Below, piece after piece: positions 1-6,489 of a stretch of DNA of 14,191 bases (position 1 is its first letter; each line of letters starts with the position of its first letter). The notes beneath the pieces were generated by a model. That model made no database searches, was not told the DNA's origin, and saw nothing but the letters and a program-made list of their open reading frames with translations. This DNA is from an uncultured Phenylobacterium sp. (lineage in GTDB: Bacteria > Pseudomonadota > Alphaproteobacteria > Caulobacterales > Caulobacteraceae): positions 1-14,191 of the forward strand of contig CAMFIW010000022.1 of assembly GCA_945952355.1 (NCBI GenBank). Direction: 5' to 3'. The position numbers were made by a program, and so were the translations under genes.

Positions 1-39
1 CCCACGGGTTGGGGGGGAGAGGGCCTCCCGGACGGAAAC

Positions 40-72
40 GGCCTAGGGAGGTGTGCGGATGAACCCTAGGCC
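40..72 (-). terminator. Possible terminator hairpin at the end of ahpC
   Basis: A perfect 9-bp inverted repeat, GGCCTAGGG at 40-48 and CCCTAGGCC at 64-72 with a 15-base loop, spans the ahpC stop codon (66-68). Reading on the minus strand, the stem is followed by GTTTCC, which is only weakly U-rich. Termination is inferred; the inverted repeat itself is directly visible. Positions 1-39 hold no gene I can recognise. Confidence 0.4.
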
Positions 73-623
73 GCCTTCAGGACGTCGCCGCCGACCGCGC
101 GGTTGCACGGGCAGAGCTCGTCCGTCTGCAGGGCGTCGAGCACCCGAAGCGTATCGGCCGGGGCGCGGCCGACGCTCAGGTTGATGACGTAGACGTGCTG
201 GATGACGTTGTCCGGGTCGACCACGAAGGTGGCGCGCTGGGCGACGCCCTCGTCCTCGTTCAGCACGCCGAGAGCGCGGGCGAACTTCCCGGAGTTGTCG
301 GCGAAGTTCCAGATGGCGAGGTTGGCCAGGTCCGGATGTTCGCGACGCCAGCCGAGCTTGGCGTGCTCGTTGTCGGTGGAGCCGCCGAGCACCACGGTGT
401 CGCGTTCCTCGAACTGCGGGTTCAGGCGGGCGAACTCCGCGATCTCGGTCGGGCAGACGAAGGTGAAGTCCTTCGGATAGAAGAAAATGACCTTCCACTT
501 GCCCGGAAAGCTGACGCTGGTGACCGTCTCGAAGGCGCTTTCGCCATTCTCTTCGTGACGCATGAAGCGGGGCTTCACGCCCACGACCTTGAATTCCGGC
601 AGCTTTTCGCCAACGCCCAACAT
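66..623 (-). CDS. ahpC: AhpC-type 2-Cys peroxiredoxin (alkyl hydroperoxide reductase C)
   Basis: This is a thiol peroxidase of 185 aa that should reduce hydrogen peroxide, organic peroxides and peroxynitrite in the cytoplasm. The AhpC/TSA thioredoxin-like fold is marked by FYPKDFTFVCPTE with peroxidatic Cys57, and by the C-terminal DELCPCN with cysteines 171 and 173. That double-cysteine tail resembles mycobacterial AhpC, which works with AhpD rather than AhpF. The start at 623 is chosen because GGAG lies 9 bases upstream and the family begins near here; an in-frame ATG at 710 would add 29 non-homologous residues and run across the promoter. It is divergent from oxyR and probably OxyR-activated. 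No ahpD or ahpF is seen, but only 65 bases lie downstream before the window edge, so its reductant is unknown. Confidence 0.95.
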   Translation of the reverse strand: MLGVGEKLPEFKVVGVKPRFMRHEENGESAFETVTSVSFPGKWKVIFFYPKDFTFVCPTEIAEFARLNPQFEERDTVVLGGSTDNEHAKLGWRREHPDLANLAIWNFADNSGKFARALGVLNEDEGVAQRATFVVDPDNVIQHVYVINLSVGRAPADTLRVLDALQTDELCPCNRAVGGDVLKAA

Positions 624-681
624 CAACTCTGACTCCGATTTGCGAGAGATAGACAAGCCCCGGGGAGGGGGCGTGGCCAGG

Positions 682-710
682 AGATAGGGGTATGATGATG
701 AAAGAGCCAA
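682..710 (-). promoter_or_regulatory. Predicted ahpC promoter
   Basis: On the minus strand, TTGGCT (705-710) and CTATCT (682-687) are separated by exactly 17 bases, a plausible -35/-10 pair. It predicts a start near 675 and a leader of about 50 bases. The -35 lies directly next to the dyad at 711-748, where an OxyR-type activator would be expected to sit. The match to consensus is moderate, so this is a prediction from spacing and position. Confidence 0.45.
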
Positions 711-748
711 TCGATAGTTTTTGATTTTCAGATCGATCTTATCTATCT
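711..748. promoter_or_regulatory. Candidate OxyR operator in the ahpC/oxyR gap
   Basis: An AT-rich stretch in otherwise GC-rich DNA contains the inverted arms GATAG (713-717) and CTATC (743-747), with a GATCGATC palindrome (731-738) between them. The arms resemble the ATAG/CTAT quarter-sites of OxyR boxes, but the internal 7-base spacing of the E. coli consensus is only partly met. It abuts the ahpC -35 and overlaps the oxyR promoter, as expected for activation of one gene and autorepression of the other. Confidence 0.45.
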
Positions 749-749
749 A
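721..749 (+). promoter_or_regulatory. Predicted oxyR promoter (leaderless transcript)
   Basis: TTGATT (721-726) and TATCTA (744-749) are separated by exactly 17 bases. A start 7 bases after the -10 falls on the A of the oxyR ATG at 756. There is no Shine-Dalgarno sequence before that ATG, which fits a leaderless mRNA. Confidence 0.5.
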
Positions 750-755
750 ACGGCC

Positions 756-1652
756 ATGCTTCCGACCATTCGCCAACTGCAGTACCTCAAGCTCCTGGCC
801 GAGCACGGCGCCTTCGGAAAGGCCGCCGAGGCCGCCCACGTCACCCAGCCCACCCTCTCGGCCGGCATCCAGGAGCTGGAGAAGATCCTCGGCGCTCCGG
901 TCGTCGACCGCGCCCGCTCCGGAGTGATCCTGACCACGGTGGGCGAGGCGGCGCTCGCACGGGCGCACGTGATCCTCAACGAGGCGGACGAGCTGGTGCA
1001 GGCGGCGCGTTTCGCCGGCCAGCCGCTGACCGGTCGCTTCCGCCTGGGCGTGATCCCGACGGTCGCCCCCTTCCTGCTGCCCAAGGCGCTGCCGCTGTTG
1101 CGCGCGCGGTTCCCGAAGCTGCGACTGTTCCTGCGTGAGGACCTGACCCAGCGCCTGATCGCCGGGTTGAAGGCCGGCCACCTGGACGCCGCCCTGATCG
1201 CCCTGCCGTTCGACATGGCGGGCCTGTCCTACGCCCACGTCTCGGACGACGAGCTGATGGCGGCGCTGCCATCCGACCACCCCCTGGCGGCCGAGCTGGA
1301 GACCCCGGCGGCGGCCCTGGAGGGCGAGGACCTGATCTTGCTGGAGGACGGCCACTGCCTGCGCGACCACGCGCTCGCCGCCTGCCGGCTGCGGGCGCCC
1401 AAGGCCAATGACGGCGAGGAGTTGTTCGCGGCCACATCGCTGCCCACCCTGGTGCAGATGGTCGGTTCGGGCCTGGGCGTGACCCTGCTGCCGGCCATGG
1501 CGGTCGAGGCGGGCCTGACCGACGGCGCCTCGGTGGCCGTACGGCCGCTGAAGGCGGAGCATCCGAACCGCGAGATCGTGGTCGCCTGGCGCGCCGGCTC
1601 CAGTCGCGCCGCCGAGGGGCGGCTGCTGGCGGAGACGCTCAGGGATGCCTAG
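756..1652 (+). CDS. oxyR: OxyR-type peroxide-sensing LysR-family regulator
   Basis: This 298-aa transcription factor senses peroxide by forming a disulfide and then activates antioxidant genes. An N-terminal winged HTH covers about residues 1-60 (AFGKAAEAAHVTQPTLSAGI is the recognition region), followed by a LysR substrate-binding domain from about residue 92. The signature EDGHCLRDHALAAC contains Cys201 and Cys210, nine residues apart like Cys199/Cys208 of E. coli OxyR, so redox sensing is very probably retained. It is divergent from ahpC, its obvious target. No ribosome-binding site precedes the ATG, and the predicted promoter implies leaderless translation. It ends 9 bases from the convergent sirB1-like gene. 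Known alphaproteobacterial OxyRs often control katG as well; that gene is not here. Confidence 0.94.
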   Translation: MLPTIRQLQYLKLLAEHGAFGKAAEAAHVTQPTLSAGIQELEKILGAPVVDRARSGVILTTVGEAALARAHVILNEADELVQAARFAGQPLTGRFRLGVIPTVAPFLLPKALPLLRARFPKLRLFLREDLTQRLIAGLKAGHLDAALIALPFDMAGLSYAHVSDDELMAALPSDHPLAAELETPAAALEGEDLILLEDGHCLRDHALAACRLRAPKANDGEELFAATSLPTLVQMVGSGLGVTLLPAMAVEAGLTDGASVAVRPLKAEHPNREIVVAWRAGSSRAAEGRLLAETLRDA

Positions 1653-1661
1653 GGCGCTGGC

Positions 1662-2477
1662 CTAGTTCAGCTTGAGCCGCACGCGTTCGCGGTGGGCGCG
1701 GGCGGCGAGCGCCGCGCCGCCGTCGAGGGCAGAGGCGCGGGCCAGGGCTTCCTGGGCGCCGATGAGCGCGCCCTGGCCCTCGCGGGCGGCGGCGACGTCC
1801 AGCCAGGGCCGGTGGTCGGCGGGGTCGATCAGGGCCCGGCGGAGGGCGGCCCGCTCGGCCTGGGCGTAGTCGCCGGACTGGGCGGCGCGGGCGAAGATGT
1901 TGTTCTGCAGCCGGATCAGCACGGCGCGGTCGGGCGCGGGCTCCATCAGCCGGTCCAGCCGGTCGGCGACATTGGGAGTCAGGCCCGCGTGAAGGGCGCG
2001 CCGCGTCAGCTCCGAGGGCAGGACCACGCGGCCCTCGCTGAACGGGTCCAGCGCCAGCGGCCCCTCCTGGGTCTCGATGCGCAGCAGGAAGTGGCCGGGG
2101 AAGTCGACGCCCTTGACGATCAGGCCGCAGCGATGGGCGACGTGCAGGTAGTAGACGCCGAGCGCCACCGGCAGGCCCTTGCGCCGCTGGGCCACCGCCA
2201 GGATGTCGGCATTGTCGGGATGCTCGTAGGTGAAGAGGTCGCCGCCGAGGCCGAGATCGCCGGCCATGGCCTCGGCCAAGGCCTCCTCGGGGCTCTCGTG
2301 CGCCAGGCGCTTGGACAGGCGGTCGACGCCGCTCTGGGCCAGTTCGCGGGCCTCGGCCGGGTCGCGGGTCGGGTCCTCGTGCAGGGCGCAGGCGATCGCC
2401 GCCTCCAGCAATGGGAAATCGGCGTCCCCGGCTTGTCCGGCCTGCGAAAGATAGGTCTCGGCGTCCGCGCGCGTCAT
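1662..2477 (-). CDS. SirB1 family protein (transglutaminase-like fold plus TPR-like tail)
   Basis: A 271-aa protein of the SirB1 family. The core, about residues 75-150, shows the family pattern RRKGLPVALGVYYLHVA followed by GVDFPGHFLLR and LDPFSEGR, corresponding to the transglutaminase-like domain. The C-terminal third is alanine-rich and helical and looks like TPR repeats (about residues 190-265). I see no clear Cys-His-Asp catalytic triad, so an enzymatic role is doubtful; the family's biochemical function is not established. The ATG overlaps the yraN stop as ATGA, which implies translational coupling and membership of the rdgB-hemW-rsmI-yraN operon. In many proteobacteria gshB follows yraN, so this is a lineage-specific neighbour. 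It is the last gene of the operon and converges on oxyR. Confidence 0.85.
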   Translation of the reverse strand: MTRADAETYLSQAGQAGDADFPLLEAAIACALHEDPTRDPAEARELAQSGVDRLSKRLAHESPEEALAEAMAGDLGLGGDLFTYEHPDNADILAVAQRRKGLPVALGVYYLHVAHRCGLIVKGVDFPGHFLLRIETQEGPLALDPFSEGRVVLPSELTRRALHAGLTPNVADRLDRLMEPAPDRAVLIRLQNNIFARAAQSGDYAQAERAALRRALIDPADHRPWLDVAAAREGQGALIGAQEALARASALDGGAALAARAHRERVRLKLN

Positions 2478-2848
2478 GCGCCCCTCCAGGCGTCGGGACT
2501 ATGAATCGGAAGCCGCCCGGGCGCCAAGGCGATCAGATCGAGGCGGACCGCGACGTTTCGCAGCGCCGGCCGGCGCGCGGCCAGGTTGCGCCCGGCCCGC
2601 CGCAGGCGCTCGCGCTGGTCGTGGCTCACCGCTTCCAGGGCCGCGTCGAGGGTGGTGCGCGACTTCACCTCGACGACGGCCAGCACCTGGCCCTTGCGCG
2701 CCAGGAGGTCGATCTCGGCCTGGGGCGTCTTCAGCCGGAAGCCGAGGATGCGGTAGCCCTTCAGCATCAGCCAGGCGGCGGCCCAGACCTCGGCGCGCCG
2801 GCCGGACAGGCGCGCCGCCGCGCCACGGGCGCTGCGGACCTGGCTCAC
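2474..2848 (-). CDS. yraN: YraN/UPF0102 family PD-(D/E)XK-like protein
   Basis: A 124-aa protein, normal for the UPF0102 family (about 120 aa). The predicted nuclease-like core is visible as GRRAE (Glu20), AEIDLLARKG (Asp47) and VVEVKSR (Glu60, Lys62), matching the E...D...ExK arrangement of the PD-(D/E)XK fold. Nuclease activity is inferred from the fold and is not established for the family as a whole. The start is GTG at 2848, overlapping the rsmI stop as GTGA; its own TGA overlaps the next ATG as ATGA, so it is coupled on both sides. Linkage to rsmI is typical across proteobacteria and supports the call. Confidence 0.93.
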   Translation of the reverse strand: MSQVRSARGAAARLSGRRAEVWAAAWLMLKGYRILGFRLKTPQAEIDLLARKGQVLAVVEVKSRTTLDAALEAVSHDQRERLRRAGRNLAARRPALRNVAVRLDLIALAPGRLPIHSPDAWRGA

Positions 2849-3717
2849 GAGGCGGCGTCCTTAAGCTCCATCGCCCGCCGATAGAGGTCGCGGCGGGGCA
2901 GGCCCAACGCCTTGGCCACTTCGGAGGCTGCCTCTGCGGGGCGCAGGCGGGTGAGCGCGTCCTTCAGCGCGCGGTCGGCGTCGTCGGCGCTGGCGGCCTC
3001 CTCGCGGCCGGGGCCGACCAGGATCACGAACTCACCCTTCGGCTCGACGTAGCGCGGATCGGCGGCCAGTACGTCCAGCGGCCCACGGGTCACGGTCTCG
3101 TAGAGCTTGGTCAGCTCGCGGGCCACGGCGGCCTCGCGCGGGCCGAGAACGGCGGCCATGTCGTCCAGGCTGGCCGCCACCCGGCTGCCGCCCTCGAAGA
3201 AGACCAGGGTCGCGCGCACCCCCGCCAGCTCCTCGAGGAACACGCGCCGCGCGGCCGACTTGGGCGGCGGGAAGCCGGCGAACAGGAAGCGGTCGGTGGG
3301 CAGGCCCGCCACCGCCAGGCCGGCCAGCAGGGCCGAGGCGCCGGGGATCGGCCAGACCGACGAGCCCTGGGCGATCGCCTCGCGGGCCAGGCGGTAACCG
3401 GGGTCCGAGACCAGCGGCGTGCCGGCGTCGGAGACAAGGGCGACGCGGGCCCCCTCGGCCAGGGCGGCCAGGGCCTTGGGCGCCGCGCGCTCGGCGGCGT
3501 GCTCGTCATAGCGCTCGAGCTTCTTGGAGAGGCCGTAGGCGGAGAGCAGCTTGGCCGCGACCCGGGTGTCCTCGGCCAGCACCAGGTCGGCGGCGGCCAG
3601 CACGTCCAGGGCCCGCAGGGTGATGTCGCGCAGGTTCCCAATCGGCGTCGCCACCAGATAGAGCCCGGGCGCGAGGGGGGCGTCGGAAAGGGTCGGCGGC
3701 GGGGGGTGACGCGACAT
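2845..3717 (-). CDS. rsmI: 16S rRNA (cytidine-1402-2'-O)-methyltransferase
   Basis: RsmI uses SAM to 2'-O-methylate cytidine 1402 in the decoding centre of 16S rRNA. The 290-aa sequence carries the hallmark blocks of the tetrapyrrole-methylase-like fold: GLYLVATPIGNLRDIT (18-33), LAEDTR (47-52) and ALVSDAGTPLVSDPGYRL (93-110). A family-specific C-terminal helical segment around 258-288 (RPAEAASEVAKALGLPRR) is intact. The N-terminus is about 15 residues longer than E. coli RsmI and proline-rich, so a start slightly downstream is possible, but the ATG at 3717 is the first clear choice. The 45-base gap to hemW contains a short GC hairpin right before the ATG and no strong Shine-Dalgarno sequence. 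It overlaps yraN. Confidence 0.95.
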   Translation of the reverse strand: MSRHPPPPTLSDAPLAPGLYLVATPIGNLRDITLRALDVLAAADLVLAEDTRVAAKLLSAYGLSKKLERYDEHAAERAAPKALAALAEGARVALVSDAGTPLVSDPGYRLAREAIAQGSSVWPIPGASALLAGLAVAGLPTDRFLFAGFPPPKSAARRVFLEELAGVRATLVFFEGGSRVAASLDDMAAVLGPREAAVARELTKLYETVTRGPLDVLAADPRYVEPKGEFVILVGPGREEAASADDADRALKDALTRLRPAEAASEVAKALGLPRRDLYRRAMELKDAAS

Positions 3718-3719
3718 GG

Positions 3720-3734
3720 GGCGAAGGCTTCGCC
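3720..3734 (-). promoter_or_regulatory. Short hairpin covering the rsmI ribosome-binding region
   Basis: The near-palindrome GGCGAAGGCTTCGCC sits within 3 bases of the rsmI start codon. On the mRNA the only purine-rich candidate for ribosome binding (GCGAAG) would be inside the stem. It could dampen independent initiation at rsmI, or be a chance product of GC-rich sequence. Confidence 0.25.
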
Positions 3735-3762
3735 GGTTCGCGCCGCGATGGCAAGCGCGGCC

Positions 3763-4920
3763 TCAGGCGGTGGCGAGGCGTCCGGTCAGCCAGTTCAGCA
3801 CCATCCGGCCCCGAGGCGTGGCGCGCAGGCGGATTGCGTCCGGAACGATCAGGCCCTGGGCGGCCAGGTCGGCGACCTCGGGATGAGCCTGCGACAGCCC
3901 GAGCGCGGCGAGCTCTGCGAAGGCGACGCCCTCTTCGATGCGCAGCCCGGCCAGCAGGCGTTCCTCGGCGGCCTCGACGCTCGACAGGGTCTCGTCGCTG
4001 GCGAAGCCCGTCCCGCGCGCGGCCACGGCCGCGATGTAGTCGGCGGGGCGCGCGGCCGCCCGGGTGGCGTGGCGGCCGTCGGCCAGGGTCAGGCGGCCGT
4101 GGGCTCCCGGGCCGACGCCGGCATAGTCGAGGCCCCGCCAGTAGGCGAGGTTGTGCCGCGAGCGGGCCGCCTCGCCGCGGGCGTGGTTGGAGACCTCGTA
4201 GGCCTCGAACCCAGCCGTCTCCAGCACCGCCTGGGTGGTCTCGTAGAGTTCGGCGGCGGTGTCTTCGTCCGGTGGAACCAGGGTCCCGCGCCGCACCGCC
4301 CGGTCGAAGGCGGTGCCGGCCTCGATGGTCAGCTGGTAGGGCGAGACATGCTCGGCCCCGAGCGCGATCGCAGCCGCCAGCTCCTGCGCCCAAGCGGCGG
4401 GCGTCTGGCCGGGCCGGGCATAGATCATGTCGATCGACAGGCGGGGGAAGGCCGCGCGGGCGGCCTGGGCGGCGCGGATCGCCTCGGCGGCGTCGTGATT
4501 GCGGCCGAGCATCTTGAGCGCCGTATCGTCCAGCGACTGCAGGCCCAGCGACAGCCGGCTCGCCCCGGCGTTCGCGAAGCCCGCGAAGCGGTCGGCCTCG
4601 GCGTCGGTGGGATTGGCCTCCAGGGTGACTTCCAGGTCGGCGGCGGGCCGCCACAGCCGGCTCGCTTCGGCCACGATCTCGCCGGTCCAGTCCGGGTCCA
4701 TCAGCGAGGGCGTGCCGCCCCCCAGGAAGATCGAGACCAGTTCACGCGGCCCGGTCAGCGCCGCCTGGGCGGCGAGGTCGGCCAGGATCGCGTCCTTCAG
4801 CGCCCGCGCGTCGTCGAAGCGGCCGGCGGCCTTGAAGACGTTGAAGTCGCAATAGGGGCAGATGCGCGCGCAGTAGGGCCAGTGGACATAGAGGCTGAGC
4901 CCCGGCGCGGCGTCGCTCAA
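3763..4920 (-). CDS. hemW: Radical SAM haem chaperone HemW
   Basis: A 385-aa radical SAM protein of the HemN/HemW family. The iron-sulfur motif [10 protein letters not shown] places Cys17, Cys21 and Cys24 as CX3CX2C. The following position is Phe26, not Cys as in coproporphyrinogen dehydrogenase HemN, so HemW (a haem-binding, haem-delivery protein) is the better name. The SAM-binding GGGTPS is at 67-72, the HNxxYW motif linked to haem binding at 256-261, and the HemN C-terminal domain occupies about the last 90 residues. The best start is TTG at 4920, overlapping the rdgB stop as TTGA; no ATG or GTG lies between it and the conserved [10 protein letters not shown]. It is cotranscribed with rdgB upstream and probably rsmI downstream. 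Confidence 0.94.
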   Translation of the reverse strand: MSDAAPGLSLYVHWPYCARICPYCDFNVFKAAGRFDDARALKDAILADLAAQAALTGPRELVSIFLGGGTPSLMDPDWTGEIVAEASRLWRPAADLEVTLEANPTDAEADRFAGFANAGASRLSLGLQSLDDTALKMLGRNHDAAEAIRAAQAARAAFPRLSIDMIYARPGQTPAAWAQELAAAIALGAEHVSPYQLTIEAGTAFDRAVRRGTLVPPDEDTAAELYETTQAVLETAGFEAYEVSNHARGEAARSRHNLAYWRGLDYAGVGPGAHGRLTLADGRHATRAAARPADYIAAVAARGTGFASDETLSSVEAAEERLLAGLRIEEGVAFAELAALGLSQAHPEVADLAAQGLIVPDAIRLRATPRGRMVLNWLTGRLATA

Positions 4921-5516
4921 AGTATGGCGGCCTTGAGCTTGGCGAAGGCGAGCGCCCGGTGGCTCATGGCGTCCTTGGCCGCCGGCTCCATCTCACCGAA
5001 GGTCTGGTCGAAGCCGAAGGGCGTGAAGACGGGGTCGTAGCCGAAGCCCCGGGTCCCGCGGCCGGGGAAGGTCAGGGTCCCGTCGACGCGGCCCTCGACC
5101 ACCACGGCCGGCCCGCCCGGCCAGGCCACGGCGAGCGCCGAGGTGAACCAGCAGGACCGGTCGTCCGAGCCCGTGGCCTCGACCCGCTCCTCGACCTTGG
5201 CCATGGCCATGGCGAAGTCCTTCTCCGGCCCGGCCCAGCGCGCCGAGAAGATGCCGGGCGCGCCGTCGAGGGCCGCCACCGACAGGCCGGAATCGTCGGC
5301 CAGCGCGATCAGGCCGGAGGCCTCCGCCGCCGCGCGGGCCTTCAGCAGGGCGTTGCCGACGAAGGTGGTCTCGGTCTCGTCCGGCTCCGGCAGGCCGAGC
5401 GCGCCGGCGGCCACGAGCTCGAACCGGTTGTCCAGGATCGCCGCCAGTTCCACGGCCTTGCCGGGATTGTGGGTCGCCACCACCAGGCGCGTTCCGGGAT
5501 CGAGCTTCAGGGCCAT
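4917..5516 (-). CDS. rdgB: XTP/dITP diphosphatase (non-canonical purine NTP pyrophosphatase)
   Basis: RdgB hydrolyses dITP, XTP and ITP to the monophosphates, cleaning the nucleotide pool before misincorporation into DNA or RNA. The 199-aa protein has THNPGK at 15-20 (nucleotide binding), [15 protein letters not shown] at 47-61, LADDSGL with Asp74/Asp75, RGFGYDPVF and the C-terminal MSHRALAF, all typical of the Ham1 family. The ATG at 5516 is chosen over a longer reading frame starting at 5576 because AAAGGAG lies about 7 bases before it and homologues begin here. It heads the operon with hemW, rsmI, yraN and the sirB1-like gene. A GANTC site (5521-5525) touches its ribosome-binding region. 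Confidence 0.96.
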   Translation of the reverse strand: MALKLDPGTRLVVATHNPGKAVELAAILDNRFELVAAGALGLPEPDETETTFVGNALLKARAAAEASGLIALADDSGLSVAALDGAPGIFSARWAGPEKDFAMAMAKVEERVEATGSDDRSCWFTSALAVAWPGGPAVVVEGRVDGTLTFPGRGTRGFGYDPVFTPFGFDQTFGEMEPAAKDAMSHRALAFAKLKAAIL

Positions 5517-5608
5517 GGCGGAATCTCCTTTCGGGACGGCGGCGCGGACCATAGCGGGACGGCTCTCGTGCTGCATTGCGAAAAGTTCACAAACTTACGG
5601 CGATGTAA

Positions 5609-5623
5609 TATCGAAAAACGATA
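5609..5623. repeat. Inverted repeat TATCG-N5-CGATA in the rdgB / microprotein gap
   Basis: TATCG (5609-5613) and CGATA (5619-5623) flank AAAAA. The 5577-5670 gap is AT-rich and holds several further CGAT/ATCG words. The repeat lies upstream of both divergent genes and may be a regulator-binding site; no function can be assigned. Confidence 0.3.
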
Positions 5624-5629
5624 ATTCCC

Positions 5630-5670
5630 TTGATCGGGTTTCGATGTGGCCGTATTGACTATCGACATCG
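5630..5670 (+). promoter_or_regulatory. Predicted promoter with dyad for the 36-aa microprotein gene
   Basis: TTGATC (5630-5635) and TATTGA (5653-5658) are 17 bases apart, predicting a start near 5665 and a leader of about 70 bases. A dyad, CGATGT (5642-5647) and ACATCG (5665-5670), is symmetric around the -10 and could be an operator. The neighbouring XRE-type regulator is one possible ligand, by inference only. Confidence 0.4.
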
Positions 5671-5689
5671 GCCGCACCAAGTGGCTGGC

Positions 5690-5714
5690 ATGATTGCTGC
5701 AGCGCAGCAATCAT
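5690..5714 (+). repeat. 11-bp perfect stem-loop in the microprotein A leader
   Basis: ATGATTGCTGC (5690-5700) and GCAGCAATCAT (5704-5714) form a perfect 11-bp stem with an AGC loop. It ends 8 bases before the Shine-Dalgarno sequence AAGGAG (5723-5728). In the RNA it would be a stable 5' structure affecting translation or stability; in DNA it could also be an operator. Part of it (GCGCAGCAA) recurs in the leader of the second microprotein gene at 6809. Confidence 0.6.
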
Positions 5715-5734
5715 TCAAACCTAAGGAGAGCAAC

Positions 5735-5845
5735 ATGTTCAGCCCTATGATGAAGCTTATGGATCGGGTCACGATGACCGTCGCCGTCGTTCTGGCCGCC
5801 GTGCCGGTTCTGGCCCTGATGGCCGCCAACAACCTGATCGCCTAG
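5735..5845 (+). CDS. Hydrophobic 36-aa single-pass membrane microprotein (A)
   Basis: A short gene of 36 codons starting at the ATG at 5735, with a strong AAGGAG 6 bases upstream and TAG at 5843-5845. Residues 1-11 are Met-rich and weakly cationic (two Met-Met/Met-Asp turns with Lys7, Asp10 and Arg11), followed by a hydrophobic helix at about 13-30 (TMTVAVVLAAVPVLALMA), then a short polar end. It probably inserts in the inner membrane. I do not recognise the family. The reading frame continues upstream to 5630, but the extra 35 residues cross the stem-loop and lack a ribosome-binding site, so the short form is preferred. It lies upstream of the DUF2975-HTH pair and shares leader elements with microprotein B. 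A type I toxin-like or regulatory microprotein are possibilities only. Confidence 0.7.
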   Translation: MFSPMMKLMDRVTMTVAVVLAAVPVLALMAANNLIA

Positions 5846-5866
5846 TCTGGTCCCGCATATGAAGAA

Positions 5867-5920
5867 GGCGGGACAAACCCGCCGCTGACGCTCCGCCTCG
5901 CCGGACGCGTCCGGCGGCGG
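5867..5920 (+). repeat. Two GC hairpins between microprotein A and the DUF2975 gene
   Basis: GGCGGG (5867-5872) pairs with CCCGCC (5878-5883) around ACAAA, and an 18-base palindrome containing CCGGACGCGTCCGG lies at 5899-5916. Neither is followed by a T-run, so they look like processing or partial-termination structures rather than a classical terminator. They may separate the expression of the microprotein from that of the downstream operon. Confidence 0.4.
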
Positions 5921-5941
5921 GCCTCAAATTAGGGGCGAGAC

Positions 5942-6487
5942 ATGCGTTTGATGCGCGCCTTGGGGCCAGGCTCGGTGTCGAGCTTCCTCAAGATCATCCT
6001 CGACGTGGTGTTCGTCGCCCTCTGGGTCGGCGTGGGGGCCGTGGGCCTCATCCTGCTGGCCGCCCTGCTCCTCAGCTTCAACCCCGACCTGGTCGGCTCC
6101 ATGGCCATGAACGTCGACATGAACGGCGCCACCCTGGCCCGCCAATGGCCGACCGTCGTGGGCGGCCTGCTGGTCGCCGCGGTCTATCTGCTCGGCATCC
6201 TCGTGATCGTGGCGCGGCTGCGCCAGATCTTCGCCACCCTGATGGCCGGCGATCCCTTCCATCCCGACAACGTGCTGCGCCTGCGGGTGATCGGCCTGGC
6301 GCTGGCCGGCCTGGAACTGCTGCGCTACGCGGTCTGGGGCGCCAGCGCCTGGCTGCTGCCCGGGCGCACCAAGGTCGAACCCAATCTGTCCCTGACCGCC
6401 TGGTTCTCGGTGCTGGTGGTCTTCGTCCTGGCCGAGGTGTTCCGCGAAGGCGCCCGCCTTCGCCGCGAGGCGGAGCTGACGATCTAG
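5942..6487 (+). CDS. DUF2975 family four-helix membrane protein
   Basis: A 181-aa integral membrane protein with four hydrophobic segments at about 16-45, 71-92, 114-138 and 150-168. The loop after helix 2 has GDPFHPDNVLRLRVIGLAL (103-121), the most recognisable block of DUF2975 proteins. No catalytic residues are apparent, and the biochemical role of the family is unknown. The ATG at 5942 is preceded by AGGGGCGAG. Two bases after its stop begins a small XRE-type regulator. This DUF2975 + small HTH pairing recurs in many bacteria (for example yoaS-yozG in Bacillus), which suggests that the membrane protein and the regulator act together, possibly with the membrane protein sequestering or signalling to the regulator; that mechanism is inference. 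Confidence 0.85.
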   Translation: MRLMRALGPGSVSSFLKIILDVVFVALWVGVGAVGLILLAALLLSFNPDLVGSMAMNVDMNGATLARQWPTVVGGLLVAAVYLLGILVIVARLRQIFATLMAGDPFHPDNVLRLRVIGLALAGLELLRYAVWGASAWLLPGRTKVEPNLSLTAWFSVLVVFVLAEVFREGARLRREAELTI

Positions 6488-6489
6488 CC

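Noticed and set aside
747..1562. Minus-strand open frame opposite oxyR
   Set aside because: Gln/Gly/Arg-rich shadow of oxyR with no ribosome-binding site or domain.
1653..1661. Terminator between oxyR and the sirB1-like gene
   Set aside because: The gap is only 9 bases and has no stable stem followed by a T-run.
2476..5040. Plus-strand open frame of 854 codons
   Set aside because: It is antisense to rdgB, hemW, rsmI and yraN, is rich in Arg/Gly/Gln/Ala, has no recognisable domain, and is a typical product of high-GC third positions on the opposite strand.
5630..5734. 35-residue upstream extension of microprotein A
   Set aside because: It crosses the predicted promoter -10 and the stem-loop and lacks a ribosome-binding site, whereas the ATG at 5735 has a strong one.
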